Source of the DNA: an uncultured Clostridia bacterium
GTDB lineage: Bacteria > Bacillota > Clostridia > UBA1381
Assembly: GCA_944390495.1 (NCBI GenBank)
Contig: CALXQE010000077.1
Coordinates: forward strand, 1 to 34,884
Direction: 5' to 3'
DNA length: 34,884 nt
Shown here: positions 1 through 9,560 of the stretch, piece by piece
Layout: each line of letters opens with the position of its first letter
Position numbering within the stretch: position 1 is the stretch's first letter
The notes under the pieces: model-generated
The model's input: only the letters and a program-made list of their open reading frames with translations
Told to the model about the DNA's origin: nothing
Database searches by the model: none
Program-made: the position numbers and the translations under genes

Positions 1-1
1 C

Positions 2-64
2 GGACAGACTGTTCCTCATATACATTATCATTTGATGAGAAGTAAAAAGTTTACAGACCTATAA
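2..64 (+). CDS. HIT-family protein, C-terminal end only
   Basis: Only the last 20 codons are in the window; the gene starts upstream. Reading from base 2, the peptide contains GQTVPHIHYHL, which fits the histidine-triad signature (H-x-H-x-H after a GQxVPH lead-in) found near the C-terminus of HIT nucleotide hydrolases/transferases of the HinT branch. The stop TAA is at 62-64 and an intrinsic terminator follows. Members hydrolyse AMP-lysine-type phosphoramidates or related nucleotides, but the exact substrate cannot be read from this fragment. The motif is short but distinctive, and the stop plus terminator fit a real gene end. Confidence 0.8.
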   Translation, partial: GQTVPHIHYHLMRSKKFTDL

Positions 65-69
65 TTAAT

Positions 70-99
70 AAAACCGAAAGTTTAAAGCTTTCGGTTTTT
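70..99 (+). terminator. Intrinsic terminator after HIT gene
   Basis: An 11-bp perfect stem (70-80 with 88-98, AAAACCGAAAG/CTTTCGGTTTT) with a 7-nt loop ends in a T run, six bases after the HIT stop codon. Confidence 0.85.
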
Positions 100-193
100 A
101 TATTTTGTATTACTGAGTAAATGAAAAATGTCGTACTATGAAAAAAATACCGAAAAATTGAAAAAAACACTGTTTTTTTATATGTTTTTATTG

Positions 194-199
194 TATAAT
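194..199 (+). promoter_or_regulatory. Possible -10 box upstream of zapA
   Basis: TATAAT lies 52 nt before the zapA start. No good -35 is found at 16-18 nt; a TTGAAA at 158-163 is too far away. A promoter is expected here because a terminator lies just upstream, but the call rests on the -10 alone. Confidence 0.35.
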
Positions 200-250
200 A
201 AGAATGTATTGTAAATTTAGAAAATGTCCTATGAGAACGGAGATGGAAAA

Positions 251-754
251 ATGGCAGTGAATAAAGTTTCGATAACTATAAACTCAAGAATGTATACAGT
301 TGTTGCCCAGGAAAGTGAGGAATATATTACAAAACTTGGTGAACATGTAAACGAAAAGGTAAACAGAGTTATTAAAAGCGGTCAAAATATAATGGGTGAA
401 AGACCTGTTGTACTTGCGGCATTAAATATTTGTGATGAATATTATAAGGCACTTGAAAAAGCCGATATTATGCTGGAGCGTATGGGCAAAATAGAGGAAA
501 AGAACGCTAAACTTCAAAATGAAAATAAGAAACTTAAAGCAGAGCTTGAAGATGTAAATACATCACAGGTATCTATTGACGAAACTGCACTTAAAGCAGA
601 AGTTACAGCCGCAAAAAATGATTTAGATGAAGCAAATAACAAGATTAAATTCCTTGAAAATCATATAAAATCACTTGAGCAGAAATTAAGGGAAGAAAAA
701 GACAAGTACGAGAAGCGTGAAAAAGAAGTTCTTGAAATGATAGAGAAAGGCTGA
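251..754 (+). CDS. zapA: Cell division protein ZapA
   Basis: ZapA binds and bundles FtsZ filaments at the division septum. The N-terminal part (MAVNKVSITINSRMYTVVAQ, then a short helical globular domain to about residue 70) matches the ZapA fold, and the rest is strongly coiled coil (about 70-165, rich in E, K and heptad leucines). At 167 aa it is much longer than Bacillus ZapA (about 85 aa), the extra length being coiled coil. An ATG at 224 would add nine residues but has no ribosome site; the ATG at 251 has GGAG at 239-242 with 8-nt spacing, so I start there. The stop overlaps the start of the U32 gene by one base (TGATG), suggesting translational coupling. Confidence 0.87.
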   Translation: MAVNKVSITINSRMYTVVAQESEEYITKLGEHVNEKVNRVIKSGQNIMGERPVVLAALNICDEYYKALEKADIMLERMGKIEEKNAKLQNENKKLKAELEDVNTSQVSIDETALKAEVTAAKNDLDEANNKIKFLENHIKSLEQKLREEKDKYEKREKEVLEMIEKG

Positions 755-2814
755 TGAGAATGGAGCTTTTAGCACCTGCCGGAAACAAATTAGCACTTCA
801 TGCCGCAGTACAGTCAGGTGCTGATGCGGTGTATTTAGGTGGACCGATATTCGGAGCAAGACACAGTGCGGAAAATTTTACGATTGATGAAATGAAAAGG
901 TGGGTTGATTACTGTCACCTTTATGGTGTAGATGTACATGTGGCAGTAAATACACTTATTAAAGAACGTGAATTGTCACGTCTTCAAGATTACGTTAAGG
1001 AACTAAATAATATATGTGTAGATGCACTTATAGTACAGGATTTAGGTGCGGCGGAGGTTATAAAAAATACTGTTCCCGATATGGTACTTCACGGAAGTAC
1101 ACAGATGACGGTTACAAGCTTAGAAGGCGTAAAATACCTTGAAAATAATGGTTTTTCAAGGGTTGTGCTTGCGAGGGAGCTAAATGAAAAGGAAATAGAA
1201 CATATATGTAAAGGTGCAAAGGCTGAAATTGAAGTGTTTGTTCACGGTGCGATATGTATGTGTTATTCAGGACAATGCTTGATGTCCTCTGTTTTAGGTG
1301 GAAGAAGCGGCAACAGAGGAAGATGTGCACAGCCCTGTCGTCTTCCTTATGAGCTTACGGAAAAGGGGGAAACCATAGAAAAAGGATATGCTTTAAGTCC
1401 TAAGGACATGGCTTTAATCGACGAACTTGACAAATTAAGGAAAATAGGCGTTTCATCACTTAAAATAGAGGGTAGACTAAAAAGAGCAGAGTATGTAAGT
1501 GCCGTTGTGGGTATTTACAGAAAATATCTTGATATGGGCGGCAAGGTAAGTAAAAGTGATATGACTGAGCTTAAAGATGCCTTTTCCCGTACAGGTTTTA
1601 CGTCAGGCTATTTTACAGGTAATCTCGGTAAAAATATGATGAGCCACGATACTCCGGGAAACAGCAGTGAAAACAAGTTTACAGATGAGGCAAAAAAACG
1701 TGCGGCAGAAAATGCAAATATACGAAAGATACCGGTAAATATAATAGCCTCACTAAAAAAAGATTCGCCCCTTGAAGTAACAATATATGATAATGAAGGT
1801 CATTATGGATATGGGATTGGTGAGGAAATACCACAGACAGCAATAAATAAACCGCTTGATGAAAAACTACTTGCCTCAAAGCTTTTAAAACTTGGCTCAA
1901 CGCCATTTGAATGTGATGAATATGAGGTGTTTTGCGAAAGCGGAATAATTATTCCTGTAAAAGAAATTAATGCTGTAAGAAGAATAGCGGCAGAAAACCT
2001 TATAAATGAACGTCAAAGACGTGAAGTAGGACATATTACAGAATACAGAATAAAAACGGAAGTAAGGAAAAAACCGAAAAATATTATATTGACTGCTGAG
2101 GTTTCAAACGTAGAGCAGCTAAAGTGTGCAGTGGAAAATGGTATTGAAATTATATACGCACCGAAAGATATTATAAAAGCCGCAGATTTTCCTTTAAAAA
2201 ATGTTGTGACAAAGGCTGTGGAAATTTTCAGAGAGGAAAAGATAGAAACAGACGGTGTGCTTGTTTCGTCACCGGCAGCAGCATACAAGTATAAAAATAA
2301 AAAACTTTACGGTGATTTTAGACTCAACATATTTAATTCTCAAACTGCTGATACATTTAAAGATTTTGAAAAGATTACACTTTCACCGGAACTTAATTTA
2401 CACGAAATTAAAGAACTTTGCAACAATACAAATTGTGACATTGAAGTTATAGGTTATGGGCGAATACTGCTTATGATAATGAAAAATTGTCCCGTAAAGG
2501 CTATGGGAAAGTGTCAAAATGGAAAGAATTTATATAAACTGCGAGATAGAAAAAATGAAGAGTTTCCTCTTATGTGCGGTGATAACTGTATGATGAAACT
2601 TTTAAATTCAAAGCCTGTATATATGGCGGATAAAATTTCAGATTTAGTAAACTTAAAAATTAACAGTATCAGATTGATATTTACTGTTGAAAAATTTTTA
2701 CAATGTGATAAAATAATAAAGGTATATAAAAATGCCCTTGAAAATAATATACAGGGCGATGAACTTGAAAATAATACATTTACGAGAGGTCATTTTTACA
2801 GGGGTGTCCTGTAA
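754..2814 (+). CDS. U32 family peptidase-like protein (RlhA/TrhP-type hydroxylase relative)
   Basis: The U32 signature is visible at residues 160-179 (E-x-F-x-x-G-A-x-C, then GQCLMSS), and Cys168, 170, 175, 191 and 195 are candidates for the Fe-S ligands of this family. A second region (about residues 310-420, ending LPxxE-like 'IPVKEINAVRR') looks like the DUF3656 insert. Although named peptidases, characterised U32 proteins such as E. coli RlhA and TrhP act in prephenate-dependent RNA hydroxylation; the 686-aa size and DUF3656-like part are closest to the RlhA layout, but the substrate is inferred. MELLAPAGN at the N-terminus is typical. The start could be 754, coupled to zapA, or the ATG at 760. 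It lies between zapA and maf. Confidence 0.85.
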   Translation: MRMELLAPAGNKLALHAAVQSGADAVYLGGPIFGARHSAENFTIDEMKRWVDYCHLYGVDVHVAVNTLIKERELSRLQDYVKELNNICVDALIVQDLGAAEVIKNTVPDMVLHGSTQMTVTSLEGVKYLENNGFSRVVLARELNEKEIEHICKGAKAEIEVFVHGAICMCYSGQCLMSSVLGGRSGNRGRCAQPCRLPYELTEKGETIEKGYALSPKDMALIDELDKLRKIGVSSLKIEGRLKRAEYVSAVVGIYRKYLDMGGKVSKSDMTELKDAFSRTGFTSGYFTGNLGKNMMSHDTPGNSSENKFTDEAKKRAAENANIRKIPVNIIASLKKDSPLEVTIYDNEGHYGYGIGEEIPQTAINKPLDEKLLASKLLKLGSTPFECDEYEVFCESGIIIPVKEINAVRRIAAENLINERQRREVGHITEYRIKTEVRKKPKNIILTAEVSNVEQLKCAVENGIEIIYAPKDIIKAADFPLKNVVTKAVEIFREEKIETDGVLVSSPAAAYKYKNKKLYGDFRLNIFNSQTADTFKDFEKITLSPELNLHEIKELCNNTNCDIEVIGYGRILLMIMKNCPVKAMGKCQNGKNLYKLRDRKNEEFPLMCGDNCMMKLLNSKPVYMADKISDLVNLKINSIRLIFTVEKFLQCDKIIKVYKNALENNIQGDELENNTFTRGHFYRGVL

Positions 2815-2829
2815 AAGAAAGGGATTAGT

Positions 2830-3420
2830 ATGACAGAATTTATACTTGCCTCGGGATCGCCGAGAAGAAAAGAACTCCTTACGCTTATGGGAATAGATTT
2901 TAAAGTTTCTGTATCAGATGCAGATGAAAGCGGAGTTTCAAAAAATATACCGGTTAAGCTTTACGTGCAGGAACTTGCACTTTTAAAGGCGTCGGCAACG
3001 GCAAAGAATTTTATAAAAAATAAAAATGCTGTAATTATAGCCGCAGATACAGTTGTTACAATGGACGGAGAGATTTTAGGAAAACCGTCAGGAAAAAGAA
3101 ATGCGGCAAAAATGCTTAAATCTCTTTCAGGCAGAAGTCACGATGTTTATACGGGCTACTGTGTTATGCGTATCAGTGACGGCAAAGTTGTATGCGGAGC
3201 CCAGAGAACAGAGGTTGAATTTAATACGCTTACTGATGATAAAATAGAAAATTATATAAAATCCGGTGAACCTATGGATAAGGCAGGTGCTTATGGTATA
3301 CAGGGAAAAGGCTCAATGCTTATAAAAGGCATAAAGGGCGATTACTTTAACGTCGTAGGACTTCCCGTATCAGCACTTTCCAAAACACTGGAAGATGAAT
3401 TTGATATAACGATATTATAA
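2830..3420 (+). CDS. maf: Maf-family nucleoside triphosphate pyrophosphatase
   Basis: Maf proteins hydrolyse non-canonical or pyrimidine nucleoside triphosphates to monophosphates and are linked to septum control in Bacillus. The N-terminal substrate loop SGSPRRKELL (residues 8-17) and the conserved AADTVV segment with Asp73, the expected catalytic base, are both present; 196 aa is normal for the family. The ATG at 2830 follows AAAGGG with good spacing, and the upstream gene ends 15 nt earlier. It leads into mreBCD as in many Firmicutes, but radC, which usually sits between maf and mreB in Bacillus, is absent here. Confidence 0.93.
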   Translation: MTEFILASGSPRRKELLTLMGIDFKVSVSDADESGVSKNIPVKLYVQELALLKASATAKNFIKNKNAVIIAADTVVTMDGEILGKPSGKRNAAKMLKSLSGRSHDVYTGYCVMRISDGKVVCGAQRTEVEFNTLTDDKIENYIKSGEPMDKAGAYGIQGKGSMLIKGIKGDYFNVVGLPVSALSKTLEDEFDITIL

Positions 3421-3435
3421 AGGAGAAAACGGAAG

Positions 3436-4437
3436 ATGGGGATATTTTCAAAGGATATAGGAATTGACTTGGGTACTGCAAATACACTTGTGTATGTTAA
3501 AGGTAAGGGTATTGTGGTAAGAGAACCGTCTGTTGTGGCAATAGATAAGTATGAAGGAAAAGTATTGGCGGTCGGAAATGCCGCAAATGATATGATAGGC
3601 AGAACACCTGAAAATATAGTGGCTGTACGCCCTATGAAAGACGGAGTTATTGCTGATTTTGATATTACACAGGCGATGATTCGTTCATTTATAAAGGAAG
3701 CAAATGTAAGTAATATATTTAAGCCGAGAGTAATTGTATGTATTCCGTCAGGCATAACGGAAGTGGAAAGACGTGCAGTAGAAGAGGCTGTTATTCAGGC
3801 AGGTGCTAAAAGTGCAGTGCTTGTGGAAGAACCTATGGCAGCAGCTATGGGTGCAGGATTGCCTGTTGACAGTGCAACGGGCAGTATGGTAGTTGATATT
3901 GGCGGCGGTACGACAGAGGTTGCGGTTATTTCCTTAGGCGGAATAGTTGCATCAAAGTCAATCAGGATTGCCGGTAATGCCCTTGACAGTGCAATTATAA
4001 ATTACCTTAAAAAGGAACATCAAATTAATATTGGCGATAAAATGGCTGAAGAAATAAAGATTTCAATAGCATCAGCCTATGAAGATGATGAAGAGGCTGT
4101 ATTTGAAGTGAGAGGTCGTGATGTTTCAACGGGACTTCCGAAAACAGCTCAGATAAAGGAAAGCGAAATCAGAGAGGCAATCAGCGAAAATATTGATGAA
4201 ATGGTTGAAGCAATTAAGCTTACACTTGAAAATACTCCGCCGGAATTGGCAGCTGATATTATGGAAAGAGGAATTACTTTAACAGGCGGCGGTGCACTTA
4301 TAAAAGGACTTGATAAGCTTATAACAGAGGTTACAAAGATACCGACACATGTTGCGGAATATCCTCTTGACTGTGTTGTTATAGGAACAGGCAAGGCTTT
4401 AGACAACATTAAAGAACTTATAGAAGCATCTAAATAA
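3436..4437 (+). CDS. mreB: Rod shape-determining protein MreB
   Basis: Actin-like ATPase that forms membrane-associated filaments guiding peptidoglycan elongation. The N-terminal phosphate-1 loop ([17 protein letters not shown]), the phosphate-2 segment ([17 protein letters not shown]) and the adenosine motif ([11 protein letters not shown]) are all recognisable, and 333 aa is the usual length. The start follows AAAGGAG with 15 nt after the maf stop, so the genes are probably cotranscribed. mreC, mreD and a class B PBP follow directly, the standard elongasome order. Confidence 0.97.
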   Translation: MGIFSKDIGIDLGTANTLVYVKGKGIVVREPSVVAIDKYEGKVLAVGNAANDMIGRTPENIVAVRPMKDGVIADFDITQAMIRSFIKEANVSNIFKPRVIVCIPSGITEVERRAVEEAVIQAGAKSAVLVEEPMAAAMGAGLPVDSATGSMVVDIGGGTTEVAVISLGGIVASKSIRIAGNALDSAIINYLKKEHQINIGDKMAEEIKISIASAYEDDEEAVFEVRGRDVSTGLPKTAQIKESEIREAISENIDEMVEAIKLTLENTPPELAADIMERGITLTGGGALIKGLDKLITEVTKIPTHVAEYPLDCVVIGTGKALDNIKELIEASK

Positions 4438-4458
4438 TAAACGGAAGGTTTTGAAAAT

Positions 4459-5286
4459 ATGTCATCTTTTTTTAGAAAAAGAGGAGTTATAGTCGCATTG
4501 GTAGTTACTGCGGCTGTAATTATACTTGCAGCCATCGCACATTTCGGTGGCTCAAATCCTGTATCGACAGTACTTCGTACTGTCTTTTCGCCGTTTCAGA
4601 ACGGTATGGCGTATATTGTAAACAAGGTAGACGGCACGGTTGATTTCATACTTGAAATGAAAAGCTACAAAGAGGAAAATGAACGTCTTGTGGCTGAAAT
4701 CAACGAACTGAAAAAACAGAATAGAGATATAACAAATTATCATGAAGAAAATGAAAGACTTAAAGAACTTCTTGAAATGCAGACAAATCTTGACGCATAT
4801 TCAACTGTCGCAGCGTCGGTGATAGCATATTCTTCAAACAACAGCTATGATACAATACAAATCAGTAAAGGTACACTGGCAGGTGTCAAGGAAGGAAATG
4901 CCGTTATAACCCCTGATGGTGTTGTAGGTAAGGTAATAGAAGCCGGACCTACATGGTCTGTTGTATCGACAATCCTTAATCCTGATAATGCACTTGGTGT
5001 TAAGGTGTCACGTACAGGTGACGTGGCGGTGGTTGAAGGCGACAGCGAACTGTACAGCCAAAATTACTGCAAAATGTCTTTCATAGATAAGGGTTCAAAT
5101 CTTATAGTCGGAGATATTTTGGAAACATCAGGTTCCGGCGGAATATATCCTGCCGGACTTTCGGTCGGTGCCATAAGAGATGTTAATTCTGACTCTATGG
5201 GTAATCTTAATTATGCCACGGTTGAACCGCTTGTTGATTTTGATAAGCTTTATGAGGTACTTGTTATAAACGGTGTTGTATATTAA
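4459..5286 (+). CDS. mreC: Rod shape-determining protein MreC
   Basis: Bitopic scaffold of the elongasome that activates PBP2. It has a short basic N-terminus, one membrane helix (about residues 9-28), a coiled coil with repeated EENERLxEL (about 65-110), and then a beta-rich extracellular domain containing the conserved VxPDGVVGKV and DKG segments. 275 aa is typical. The start follows GGAAGG, 21 nt after mreB. Nothing unusual was seen. Confidence 0.94.
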   Translation: MSSFFRKRGVIVALVVTAAVIILAAIAHFGGSNPVSTVLRTVFSPFQNGMAYIVNKVDGTVDFILEMKSYKEENERLVAEINELKKQNRDITNYHEENERLKELLEMQTNLDAYSTVAASVIAYSSNNSYDTIQISKGTLAGVKEGNAVITPDGVVGKVIEAGPTWSVVSTILNPDNALGVKVSRTGDVAVVEGDSELYSQNYCKMSFIDKGSNLIVGDILETSGSGGIYPAGLSVGAIRDVNSDSMGNLNYATVEPLVDFDKLYEVLVINGVVY

Positions 5287-5298
5287 TGGAGATATAAG

Positions 5299-5799
5299 GT
5301 GAAGAATTTTAAGACTATTGTATGGATTTTTGTGGTTTTTCTTATACAGACGGTAATTGTTGCACCGATACATATTTTTGGTGCATGTCCTTCATTGGTA
5401 CTGTCGTACATTATGTGTGTAATGATACTGGAAAACGAATTTAGAAGAGCCACTGTTATAAGTATTGTGTGTGCAGCTATGATGGGAGCACTGGGTGGAC
5501 GTGGATTTACCGTGATAGTGCTGTTTTACGTGTACAGTTCCATTGCTGTATTTTCACTTCGTAAAAAACCATTGTATGCTATGGATTCTATAAAAGTTCT
5601 TATATGGACATTTATAGTGTCTGCATTACTTGAGGTTGTTATGTATGTGATACAAAATATGACAATAAATATGGGAATGATTATAAGCACAGTGTTACCG
5701 ACGGCTGTTATAAATACGGTAATGGCAGGTATAATGTATCCGATACTTAAGAAAACATTATATCAAGATGATAGTAAGAAAAAACTGTTAATAACCTAA
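5299..5799 (+). CDS. mreD: Rod shape-determining protein MreD
   Basis: Small polytopic membrane protein of the elongasome. The 166-aa product is almost entirely hydrophobic, with about five predicted membrane segments and a short basic C-terminus (DDSKKKLLIT). It starts with GTG at 5299 behind GGAG, 12 nt after mreC. The family is weakly conserved, so assignment relies on topology plus its position between mreC and the PBP2 gene. Confidence 0.88.
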   Translation: MKNFKTIVWIFVVFLIQTVIVAPIHIFGACPSLVLSYIMCVMILENEFRRATVISIVCAAMMGALGGRGFTVIVLFYVYSSIAVFSLRKKPLYAMDSIKVLIWTFIVSALLEVVMYVIQNMTINMGMIISTVLPTAVINTVMAGIMYPILKKTLYQDDSKKKLLIT

Positions 5800-5809
5800 G
5801 GAGAATAAA

Positions 5810-7927
5810 ATGCCTAACAGTAAAGCAAGATTTTTTATACTGAAAATATTAATAGCCATAATGTTTGCCCTTGTTGCGTGGAAACTTTTTGACTTGCAGA
5901 TTATGAAGGGTGAACAGTATGCTCAAATAGCCAACGACAGACTTGTTACCAATATTGTTGAAAAAGCACCGAGAGGTGAAATTCTTGACAGATACGGAAC
6001 AAAGCTTGTTTCAAATAAAGTGGGCTATTCTGTTGTTATGCAGAAAACTGATATGACAGATGATGAGCTTAATGAAGTTATTAAAAAATTAGTAGATATA
6101 TTTTATTCAACAGGCTGTGAGTATTATGATTCACTTCCTATATCTTTCGCACCGTACAGTTATAGTTTTAAGGACGATAACGAAGACGGAAGTACAGAAG
6201 ATGAAAGGACAGCGTGGTTCAGTGATGAAAATAATATAGATGACGGCATAAATGAAAGTTTATCAGCCGATAATGTTATACAAATATATAAGGAAAAATA
6301 TAAAGTAGGAAATCAGTACAGTGAAGATGAACAAAGACGAATTATAGGTATAAGATATGCTGCCGAAGCAAGCGGACTTTCACAGACAACTATGTTTACG
6401 GTGGCTGATGATATACCCGTTGAAGCCGTAACACAGATAAAAGAACGTCAGGATGAATTTAAAGGTATCACTGTAATAAATGATTATATTCGCCAGTATG
6501 AAATGCCGGGACTTGCTACTCATATACTTGGACGTATCGGTCGTATAAACGCCGAGGAGTATGATTCAAATAAGGATTTAGGTTACGGCTATAACGATAT
6601 GATAGGAAAACAAGGTATAGAGAAATGGGGAGAACAGTATTTAAGAGGTACTGACGGAACAACAGGAACTACAAAGGAAGTAAACGGTAAAGAAATAACT
6701 GTTCTTGACGATACAGAGCCTATACCCGGTAATTATATCGTACTTACAATAGATTCAGATTTACAGCGTGTAACTGAGCAGTCCCTTGCAAATACTATAC
6801 AAAATATCAGAAATTCAAGCGGAACGAAAGAGAAAAACGGTGCTGACTGTAATGCCGGTGCAGCTGTTGTAATAGATGTAAAGACAGGTGACGTATTGTC
6901 AATGGCATCATGTCCGACATACGACATGTCAAGATTTGATGAAGACTACAATGAACTTTTGCAAAATACTGCAAATCCTATGTGGAACAGAGCAGTGAGC
7001 GGTCTTTACAGCCCCGGTTCAACATTTAAACCGCTTACAGCTATTGCAGCCCTTGAAAGCGGTAACTTAGGAATAAATGAAATCATTGAAGATGAAGGTG
7101 TGTATAAATTCTATTCGGACTATCAGCCTACTTGCTGGATATGGAATGAATACAAAATGACACACGGCAAACAAAATGTAAGTGAAGCACTGGAAAACTC
7201 CTGTAACTTTTTCTTCTATGAAATAGGAAGAAGAATGGGTATAGAGGTGCTTGAAGAATATGCGAAAAAGTTTGGACTCGGTGAAAAGACAGGTATTGAG
7301 CTTGATGAAGAAACAGCAGGACACATGGCAAGCCCTGAATATAAAAAGGAGGTTGTTCAAAGTCTTACAAGTCAGGACTGGTACGGCGGTGATACACTTC
7401 AGGCGGCTATCGGTCAGTCGTACAGTTTGTTTACTCCCGTTCAGCTTGCAAATTATGCGGCAACTATTGCAAACGGCGGTACAAGATATAAAGTAAATCT
7501 TGTAAAGAGTATACGTTCATCTGATGACGGAAGTGTTGTCAAAGAATTTGAGCCGGAAGTTGTTGAAAATATTGATATAGACGACGATGTTTTAAATGCT
7601 ATAAAGCAAGGTATGAAGCGAGTTGTAGATGAAGGTAGTGCCAGTGAGATATTCTCAGGTTACGGCATACAAGTAGGTGGTAAGACAGGTACAGCACAGG
7701 TAGGTGACGGTTCAAACAACGCTGTATTTATTGCTTATGCACCGTTTGATGACCCGCAGATTGCTGTGTCTGTTGTTTTGGAACACGGTGTAAGAGGTAC
7801 AAATGCTGCACAGGTAGCAAAGGATATATTTGACCAATACTTTAACCTTTCAAATCCTCATGAATCAACTGTGCCGACAGAAGAACCTGCACAGGAAGAG
7901 GAAACAAACAGCGGACTTTTAAGATAA
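5810..7927 (+). CDS. mrdA: Penicillin-binding protein 2 (class B transpeptidase)
   Basis: D,D-transpeptidase that cross-links peptidoglycan during elongation. An N-terminal membrane anchor (about residues 8-26) is followed by the PBP dimerisation domain (with RGEILDRYG) and the transpeptidase domain. The three active-site motifs are intact: S404-T-F-K407, S464-C-N466 and K625-T-G627. The 705-aa length fits class B enzymes, and there is no PASTA domain, which argues against SpoVD. The acidic C-terminal tail after about residue 680 is low complexity. It sits 10 nt after mreD and 21 nt before minC, the Clostridia arrangement; a RodA partner is not in the window. Confidence 0.94.
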   Translation: MPNSKARFFILKILIAIMFALVAWKLFDLQIMKGEQYAQIANDRLVTNIVEKAPRGEILDRYGTKLVSNKVGYSVVMQKTDMTDDELNEVIKKLVDIFYSTGCEYYDSLPISFAPYSYSFKDDNEDGSTEDERTAWFSDENNIDDGINESLSADNVIQIYKEKYKVGNQYSEDEQRRIIGIRYAAEASGLSQTTMFTVADDIPVEAVTQIKERQDEFKGITVINDYIRQYEMPGLATHILGRIGRINAEEYDSNKDLGYGYNDMIGKQGIEKWGEQYLRGTDGTTGTTKEVNGKEITVLDDTEPIPGNYIVLTIDSDLQRVTEQSLANTIQNIRNSSGTKEKNGADCNAGAAVVIDVKTGDVLSMASCPTYDMSRFDEDYNELLQNTANPMWNRAVSGLYSPGSTFKPLTAIAALESGNLGINEIIEDEGVYKFYSDYQPTCWIWNEYKMTHGKQNVSEALENSCNFFFYEIGRRMGIEVLEEYAKKFGLGEKTGIELDEETAGHMASPEYKKEVVQSLTSQDWYGGDTLQAAIGQSYSLFTPVQLANYAATIANGGTRYKVNLVKSIRSSDDGSVVKEFEPEVVENIDIDDDVLNAIKQGMKRVVDEGSASEIFSGYGIQVGGKTGTAQVGDGSNNAVFIAYAPFDDPQIAVSVVLEHGVRGTNAAQVAKDIFDQYFNLSNPHESTVPTEEPAQEEETNSGLLR

Positions 7928-7948
7928 ATTATAAAGAGGTGAATGTGA

Positions 7949-8668
7949 TTGAAAAAGGAAATTATAAAGCTGAAGGGTACTATTGACGGTGTAAAGATTT
8001 ATCTTGACGCAAACAGCGAAATTTCCGTCATAATCACGTCATTATATGAAAAATTACGTCAATTCAGGACTTTTTTCGGTGACGGTCACTGTAATATTTA
8101 CTTTGCAGGACGTGAACTTACAGCAAGTGATAAAATGAGACTGGAGGCAGTTGTTTCTGCGATGCTGCCGGAAAGTAATATCAATTACGGTGAGAGAAAA
8201 CGTTTAGGAAATGATATTGAGAAAACTCTTAAACTTCCTAATGATTTAACAAGCCAAAAAATAGCCGAAGAAGAAAAAAGAGATGAGGACCTTGAAAAAA
8301 TTAAAGAGGTTGTTACTACAAACTTTAAGAGCAGCCGTGCGAGATTTTATGAAGGTATTGTAAAGAATGGTAAAACCGTTGAATCTGACGGACACCTTAT
8401 ACTTGTCGGTGATGTTGAAGAGGGCGGTAAGCTTGAAGCGGTAGGTAATGTCATAGTTATGGGAAGTATAAAAGGAAGTGTAGAAGCAGGATGTATGGGG
8501 AATGACGGTGCTTACATTGCTGCTATTGACTTTGAACCTACCGATGTACGCATAGCGAAACAATATAGAAGATTTGAAAAATCGGAGCATAATACAGAAA
8601 ATAAATGTAAACGTGCATATTTAATAAATAATCAAATTTGTGTTGAGGATTTTTTGTTAAAAAGATAG
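7949..8668 (+). CDS. minC: Septum site-determining protein MinC
   Basis: Inhibitor of FtsZ assembly that works with MinD. Residues 1-85 resemble the MinC N-terminal domain. After a charged linker, residues about 125-220 form the MinC beta-helix domain, with the conserved R-x-G-x-x-V-x-x-x-G start and the GDV..G..L.A.GNVIVMGS..G pattern. The start is TTG at 7949 with AAAGAGGTGA six nt upstream; the nearby GTG is out of frame. The C-terminus runs about 20 residues past the beta-helix. Its stop codon is overlapped by the minD promoter. Confidence 0.93.
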   Translation: MKKEIIKLKGTIDGVKIYLDANSEISVIITSLYEKLRQFRTFFGDGHCNIYFAGRELTASDKMRLEAVVSAMLPESNINYGERKRLGNDIEKTLKLPNDLTSQKIAEEEKRDEDLEKIKEVVTTNFKSSRARFYEGIVKNGKTVESDGHLILVGDVEEGGKLEAVGNVIVMGSIKGSVEAGCMGNDGAYIAAIDFEPTDVRIAKQYRRFEKSEHNTENKCKRAYLINNQICVEDFLLKR

Positions 8669-8694
8669 ACAAAAAAGGAATTTTGTGCTATAAT
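8666..8694 (+). promoter_or_regulatory. Sigma-A promoter for minD
   Basis: TAGACA (8666-8671), exactly 17 nt, then TATAAT (8689-8694) with an extended TGC before it. The -35 box includes the minC stop codon. The expected start point is near 8701, giving a short leader before the minD ATG. Confidence 0.8.
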
Positions 8695-8745
8695 GAAACA
8701 GGAGTCTGATTTTTAACAAAAAAACGACTTGAAAGGACATAAAAC

Positions 8746-9537
8746 ATGGGAAAAACAGTCATAATTGCATCAGGAAAAGGCGGAACAGGAAAGACAACCA
8801 CCACAGCTAATCTTGGAGCGGCATTGGCAATGTCGGGACATTTAACGGTAGTTGTGGATATGGACATGGGTCTTAGGAATCTTGATGTTGCCCTTGGACT
8901 TGAAAGTAATATTGTATATGATATTTCCGATGTTATAGAAAGAAGCTGTACAGTTGACGAGGTACTTATAAAACATACGGATTATGAAAATCTGTATTTT
9001 ATACCGGCACCTCAGACGAAGGATACTTCTGATTTAAAAGAAGAAGATATAAAGTCCGTATGGGAGTGTCTGGCAGAAAGGTTTGAATATTGTTTGATTG
9101 ATGCTCCTGCCGGGTTAGACGGTGGATTTTTATATGCGTCAATGTGTGCAGACAGTGCTGTTATAGTAACAACTCCTGAACTTACAGCTTTGCGTGATGC
9201 AGACAGAGCTGTATCGGTTCTTGAGGACGAAGGCATAACAGATATAAAGGTTGTTATAAACAGAATCAGGGCTGATTATATAGATAAAGGTATTATGATG
9301 AATATGGACGATTGCGTTGATATGATTGGAGTACCTGTATTGGGGATAGTCCCTGAAGATGAAGAATTAATAATTAGTGCATTAAAAGGAAAAATTGCCG
9401 TTTCAAATGAAAATTCAAAGGCAGGCCGTGCATTTTTAAATATTGCATCAAGAATGTGCGGCAAGGAAGTACCCATAATGGATTTTGATGAAAAGGAAGG
9501 TTTTTTCGAGAGGGTAAAAAAACTATTTAAAAAATAG
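8746..9537 (+). CDS. minD: Septum site-determining ATPase MinD
   Basis: Membrane-associated ParA-type ATPase that recruits MinC to block polar division. The deviant Walker A loop GKGGTGKTT is at residues 10-18, followed by VDMDMGLRNLD and the DAPAG (Walker B) segment. The C-terminal amphipathic helix (FFERVKKLFKK) is the membrane-targeting sequence. 263 aa is normal. The ATG follows GAAAGGA. No minE follows: the next gene is mgsA, 23 nt downstream. Clostridial clusters often carry minE and rodA at this point, so the topological partner here is either encoded elsewhere or of the DivIVA type. Confidence 0.96.
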   Translation: MGKTVIIASGKGGTGKTTTTANLGAALAMSGHLTVVVDMDMGLRNLDVALGLESNIVYDISDVIERSCTVDEVLIKHTDYENLYFIPAPQTKDTSDLKEEDIKSVWECLAERFEYCLIDAPAGLDGGFLYASMCADSAVIVTTPELTALRDADRAVSVLEDEGITDIKVVINRIRADYIDKGIMMNMDDCVDMIGVPVLGIVPEDEELIISALKGKIAVSNENSKAGRAFLNIASRMCGKEVPIMDFDEKEGFFERVKKLFKK

Positions 9538-9560
9538 TACATAGATAAGGAGGTATTTTT

